Part shown: positions 46,080 to 48,826 of the stretch, piece by piece | Position numbering within the stretch: position 1 is the stretch's first letter | Layout: every line of letters starts with the position of its first letter | Assembly (NCBI GenBank): GCA_902785575.1 | Contig: CACZZF010000018.1 | Span: 1-48,826, forward strand | Source: an uncultured Bacteroidia bacterium | GTDB taxonomy: Bacteria > Bacteroidota > Bacteroidia > Bacteroidales > UBA932 | Direction of reading: 5' to 3' | DNA: 48,826 nt | Notes under the pieces: generated by a model | What the model saw: the letters and a program-made list of their open reading frames with translations, nothing else | Databases searched by the model: none | What the model was told of the DNA's origin: nothing | Translations under genes and position numbers: made by a program

Positions 46080-48518
46080 CTATGGCCCTACTATTGGCGG
46101 GGCGGTGGGCTGCCACTCGACCGTGGAGCGAGTCCTGGGAGCAGAAGGCTGTTTCTTGCCACGGTTCACCGCGTCGTACTCCAGGAACTTTTCGAAGCTG
46201 GCCTCCTCGCCGCTAAGCTCCATTATCCTCTTGTATATGGCCCAGCGGGACGGAGCGTTGAAGCCGCCGAAGTTCATGTTCATTATACTATTCTCTGAAG
46301 GACGCCAGACTCCCTTGCCATAGAGGCCACCTTCATAGATCCCAACCTCGTCCTTGTAGCGATCGTCAGAGAGGAACACGCTCCACTTGACCTTTGAAGA
46401 ATCATTGGTGAAGTCGATATTCTGCCACCAACCCAACCTGGCGGCTTGCTCGGTGTACGATTCGACAAAACTCGCAGGAGCCGCCTCTGATGAGGCGACA
46501 TATTCGTCTCCAAGGAACGCGAAACCATGGCCTCCGGCCTCGTGGCGGAGGGTCGCGCCGAATATGTTTGGATCGTTGCCGTTGGATGAGAGGACAGCCA
46601 CGCTTGTCTGTTTCCCGTCATCAAACAATCGAGTGGTTCCAGCATGCCTCTTGGTGTTGACCAGGACGCAAACCAGCAGGTTCTCCCGGCTCTTGATGGA
46701 AGGAACCTTCAAGGCGTATTCATAACACTTATCGTAGTCGCAGAACACTTCAGATCCCACACCGAAACTCGTGGAGAGCGCCGTCGTGTAACCATCACCT
46801 ATCCAGCCGTTCTTTGAAACAGCCTTCACGGCATACACATTGAAGCGGTCGCGGAATGTCTTGTAAGGCTCCACGGCGAAGAACTCTTCCATCGATTGTC
46901 TCATAAGGGTCTCGTACAAGCCTCCGGACGCCATGTCCTTGTCGGTGTAGGCATCACCCATAAACACGATGTCGATACCCTTGCCGGCAGTCGCCTTCTG
47001 GAGTGTCAGAACCTTCTTTTCCTCGGAATAGTCCGTGGAAGCGTAATCGCTCTCACCCGTATCCGCCGGTCCAAAAACCGTCTCCAGGAATGGTATCAGG
47101 TCATAGGATGCGGTCTTCCCGAATCGATTCCTGACCGGATCGGAATAATCATAGAATGAACTGAACAATATATTCCCATCTAAATCAAATACTTCTGCGG
47201 ACGGAGTATGATTGAGATAAGATTCCAGATTGAGCAAGGGAAAGAAGAAATTGTACCATTTGTCATATCCTTTCTCTTTCACTTCTTTCAACTGACCTGC
47301 CTTATCAGACCAAAGGGATCCTTCCGAGGTCAACATTACTGTGGCGATTATTTCCAACCCATCCTGGTGGTACTTGTCGTAATAAGCCTTCAGTTCAGGC
47401 AGCAACTCCTTGGAGAATGGACACCAGGGAGCCCAGGCTAGATAAACCGTACACTTATTCTTCTTGATTACATCATCGATTGAGAACGCGTTCCCATCCA
47501 AGTCTTCAATGGTGCCGTCTTTCGGCCAATAAATTGGTTCACGGAAGTCTATGCCCGAGATGTCGAAGCCATATCCTGACTTTTGAGGCATGATTTCCTG
47601 CATCAACCAATAAAAATCGATTGATTCGAGCAATCTCTTTGGGATCTGCCCGGTAAGACAATTATCTCCTAACATAAGAATCTTTCCAAGCCTCGCCCAC
47701 GAATCCGGGATCCTTCCTGTTATTCGATTTCCAACTATGGCTACTTTTTTCAAACTTGGACATCCTCCCAGACTCTCGGGTAATGGACCTGTCATTTCCA
47801 GGTTAGAGGTGACCTCAATCTCACTAAGGGCCTTCATATTCTTGAACACATCGGGGAGGGATATCATAGATGTCCCGTTCAGTTTGACCACAGTCAAATT
47901 ATTGAGGTTGGCAAATGAATCCGGAAGTTTGCCTGTGACTTCTTTCTCATTCAACCAGAATTCTTTCAAACAAGCCAAATCTCCAATACAATCCGGAATA
48001 TCCCCCTTCAAGCCGAAATTGTCAAATTTCAAAATCAATCCTGAGGATTTCTTGTAGGTCACACCTTCCCATGCGTTTACGGGAAGATCGGTACACCAGT
48101 TCTGAGTTGTCCAATTGGGACCGCCCATCGCATTGTATAACTCAGTCAAGACCTCCGTTACTATCTGTTCTTCATTCTTCGTGACACTTACAGCGCAGTT
48201 TGCGGAATAGTTTCCAACCTTGACGATAATTGTCGCTGTTCCTTCAGAAATGGCCTTCACATTTCCGTTTTCACTCACTGTAGCCACTTTATCGTTACTT
48301 GATGACCAGACCACGCCACTGCCGGTAGCATTGCTTGGCGTAATGGATGCTATAAGCTTCGAAGATTCACCTACCTCTATGGTTAGGGAGCTCTCGTTCA
48401 ATGAGACGCCCGTCACTGCGATTTCGGGATCCTCCTTAGGGCCGCAACCAGTAAAAGTGAATAATGCTGTTAAAGCCACGGCGAATGCCGCCGCCACTGC
48501 TGAGATAGTCACTTTCAT
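46080..48518 (-). CDS. Multi-domain lipoprotein: Ig-like, LRR, thioredoxin-like, M64-like peptidase
   Basis: An 812-residue lipoprotein (lipobox F-T-G-C, Cys25). Order: bacterial Ig-like (Big_2) domain at 34-113; plant-type LRR-like repeats at 160-300 (GLKGDIPDCIGDL, MTGPLPESLGG); a thioredoxin/TlpA-like fold at 340-480 with WAPWCPFSKE, where the second redox Cys is Ser, so no disulfide exchange is expected; and an M64 (IgA peptidase)-like metallopeptidase at about 510-780. The zinc motif reads RHEAGGHGFAFLGDEY: His659-Glu660 and His664, three residues between Glu and His instead of two. The frame is open to 48674, but Met 48518 starts the signal peptide downstream of a good promoter. A surface-anchored protease is the likely role. 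Confidence 0.8.
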   Translation of the reverse strand: MKVTISAVAAAFAVALTALFTFTGCGPKEDPEIAVTGVSLNESSLTIEVGESSKLIASITPSNATGSGVVWSSSNDKVATVSENGNVKAISEGTATIIVKVGNYSANCAVSVTKNEEQIVTEVLTELYNAMGGPNWTTQNWCTDLPVNAWEGVTYKKSSGLILKFDNFGLKGDIPDCIGDLACLKEFWLNEKEVTGKLPDSFANLNNLTVVKLNGTSMISLPDVFKNMKALSEIEVTSNLEMTGPLPESLGGCPSLKKVAIVGNRITGRIPDSWARLGKILMLGDNCLTGQIPKRLLESIDFYWLMQEIMPQKSGYGFDISGIDFREPIYWPKDGTIEDLDGNAFSIDDVIKKNKCTVYLAWAPWCPFSKELLPELKAYYDKYHQDGLEIIATVMLTSEGSLWSDKAGQLKEVKEKGYDKWYNFFFPLLNLESYLNHTPSAEVFDLDGNILFSSFYDYSDPVRNRFGKTASYDLIPFLETVFGPADTGESDYASTDYSEEKKVLTLQKATAGKGIDIVFMGDAYTDKDMASGGLYETLMRQSMEEFFAVEPYKTFRDRFNVYAVKAVSKNGWIGDGYTTALSTSFGVGSEVFCDYDKCYEYALKVPSIKSRENLLVCVLVNTKRHAGTTRLFDDGKQTSVAVLSSNGNDPNIFGATLRHEAGGHGFAFLGDEYVASSEAAPASFVESYTEQAARLGWWQNIDFTNDSSKVKWSVFLSDDRYKDEVGIYEGGLYGKGVWRPSENSIMNMNFGGFNAPSRWAIYKRIMELSGEEASFEKFLEYDAVNRGKKQPSAPRTRSTVEWQPTAPPIVGP

Positions 48519-48729
48519 ATTATGTAAGCTATTGATAATTATTCCTTTCTCCCCAGCACAAATCTTGGGAAGGGAACGCTCCGGCTTCGTGAAATAGTTG
48601 ATGCTGGGACACATGATTCTCAAATATAGCCATTTAACCCGAAAAAAACAACACATCCTGTCACAATGACACACATCTGTCGCAAGTGTTTACAAATCAA
48701 AAGCATGCCCAGCTGCCTCCAGAATGGCT
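48519..48729. other. Leader and upstream region of the M64-like gene
   Basis: No gene of its own was found here on either strand. It holds the promoter at 48621-48651 and a leader of about 96 nt. Beyond 48652 no further element was recognised before the hairpin at 48730. Confidence 0.5.
48621..48651 (-). promoter_or_regulatory. Promoter of the M64-like gene, TTG-N20-TATATTTG
   Basis: On the minus strand TTG (48651-48649) is followed after 20 nt by TATATTTG (48628-48621). Both elements fit the Bacteroidota consensus. The predicted start is near 48614. This leader is longer than at most promoters in the window. Confidence 0.65.
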
Positions 48730-48765
48730 GTGGGGCATTTTCGGCTGCGGGCCCCACCATTTTTT
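48730..48765 (+). terminator. Hairpin with T-run at the edge of a probable insertion sequence
   Basis: GTGGGGC (48730-48736) pairs with GCCCCAC (48751-48757) around a 14-nt loop, followed by six T at 48760-48765. It fits a rightward intrinsic terminator. No plus-strand gene precedes it within the window, so it may shield the adjoining element from outside transcription or be its target. Confidence 0.5.
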
Positions 48766-48826
48766 GAAGTGCACCCTAAAAGTTGGACGGGTTATTGAAA
48801 GATGATAAGTGTGTAAGTCTATACTT
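48765..48826 (+). mobile_element. Probable left end of an IS3-family-like insertion sequence (partial)
   Basis: TGAAGTGCACCCTAAAAG followed by TTGGAC (48765-48788) resembles the terminal inverted repeats of IS3/IS150-group elements as I remember them (TG start, a C-rich stretch, then AAAAGTTgGAC). The transposase would begin beyond the window edge, and no coding start is secure in the remaining 38 bases. The call rests on the terminus alone. Confidence 0.45.

Noticed and set aside
46080..48518. The thioredoxin-like domain as an active disulfide oxidoreductase
   Set aside because: The motif is CPFS, with one Cys only, so dithiol exchange is not possible. It is described as a structural module.

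Overview
The window is a gene-dense stretch (roughly 50 % G+C by eye) of a Bacteroidota chromosome, most likely an uncultured gut- or rumen-type member of Bacteroidales; family and genus cannot be fixed from the sequence. The evidence is the promoter type (TAnnTTTG -7 boxes, often with TTG/TTTG about 20 nt upstream), Bacteroidota-style lipoproteins, a sphingolipid gene (spt), a Ser-type sulfatase, glycoside hydrolases and a large zinc metalloprotease. No rRNA, tRNA or CRISPR array was seen.

Layout. 1-1.9 kb: start of a lipoprotein gene leaving the left edge, an antisense promoter plus signal-peptide fragment, and a sulfatase. 1.9-6.0 kb (+): traX-like, acyltransferase, M20 dipeptidase and pyrF. 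6.0-8.8 kb (-): an AT-richer restriction-modification island (C5 methyltransferase, nuclease, Vsr) abutting pyrF. 8.8-19.4 kb (-): gyrB, spt, SDR reductase, pgpH-like, tig, clpP, clpX and a GH43 lipoprotein, in a tightly spaced run. 19.4-24.2 kb (-): a TPR protein and an outer-membrane barrel. 24.3-31.5 kb (+): ftsE, nth, gpmA, aminotransferase, M1 peptidase lipoprotein and flippase. 31.5-33.8 kb (+): RHH/PIN toxin-antitoxin and a MATE transporter interrupted in frame by palindromic repeats. 33.8-39.3 kb (-): a GH106-like lipoprotein and a zinc metalloprotease. 39.4-45.0 kb (-): a MarR-led operon of heterodisulfide-reductase-like subunits. 45.1-48.5 kb (-): rsgA and a multi-domain M64-like lipoprotein. 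At the right edge there is a hairpin and a probable insertion-sequence end.

The item most like an undescribed system is the six-gene operon at 39.4-45.0 kb. A MarR regulator is followed by HdrC-, HdrB-, HdrA- and HdrC-like proteins and a membrane fusion of a cytochrome-b-like domain, two [4Fe-4S] clusters and two CCG domains. That is a full electron-transfer chain from a flavin to the membrane with no hydrogenase, methyl-CoM or sulfate-reduction genes nearby.

A second theme is a repeat family with the core GCGAAGCG. Two identical 27-bp copies lie between genes, and three long-armed palindromes lie in frame inside two membrane-protein genes, adding extra linker residues. A third is regulatory compactness: four -7 boxes end only 6-7 nt before the ATG, implying leaderless messages, and the gyrB promoter is built into the stem of the preceding gene's terminator. 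Functions are read from motifs in the translated sequence and from recalled family knowledge; no database search was run.
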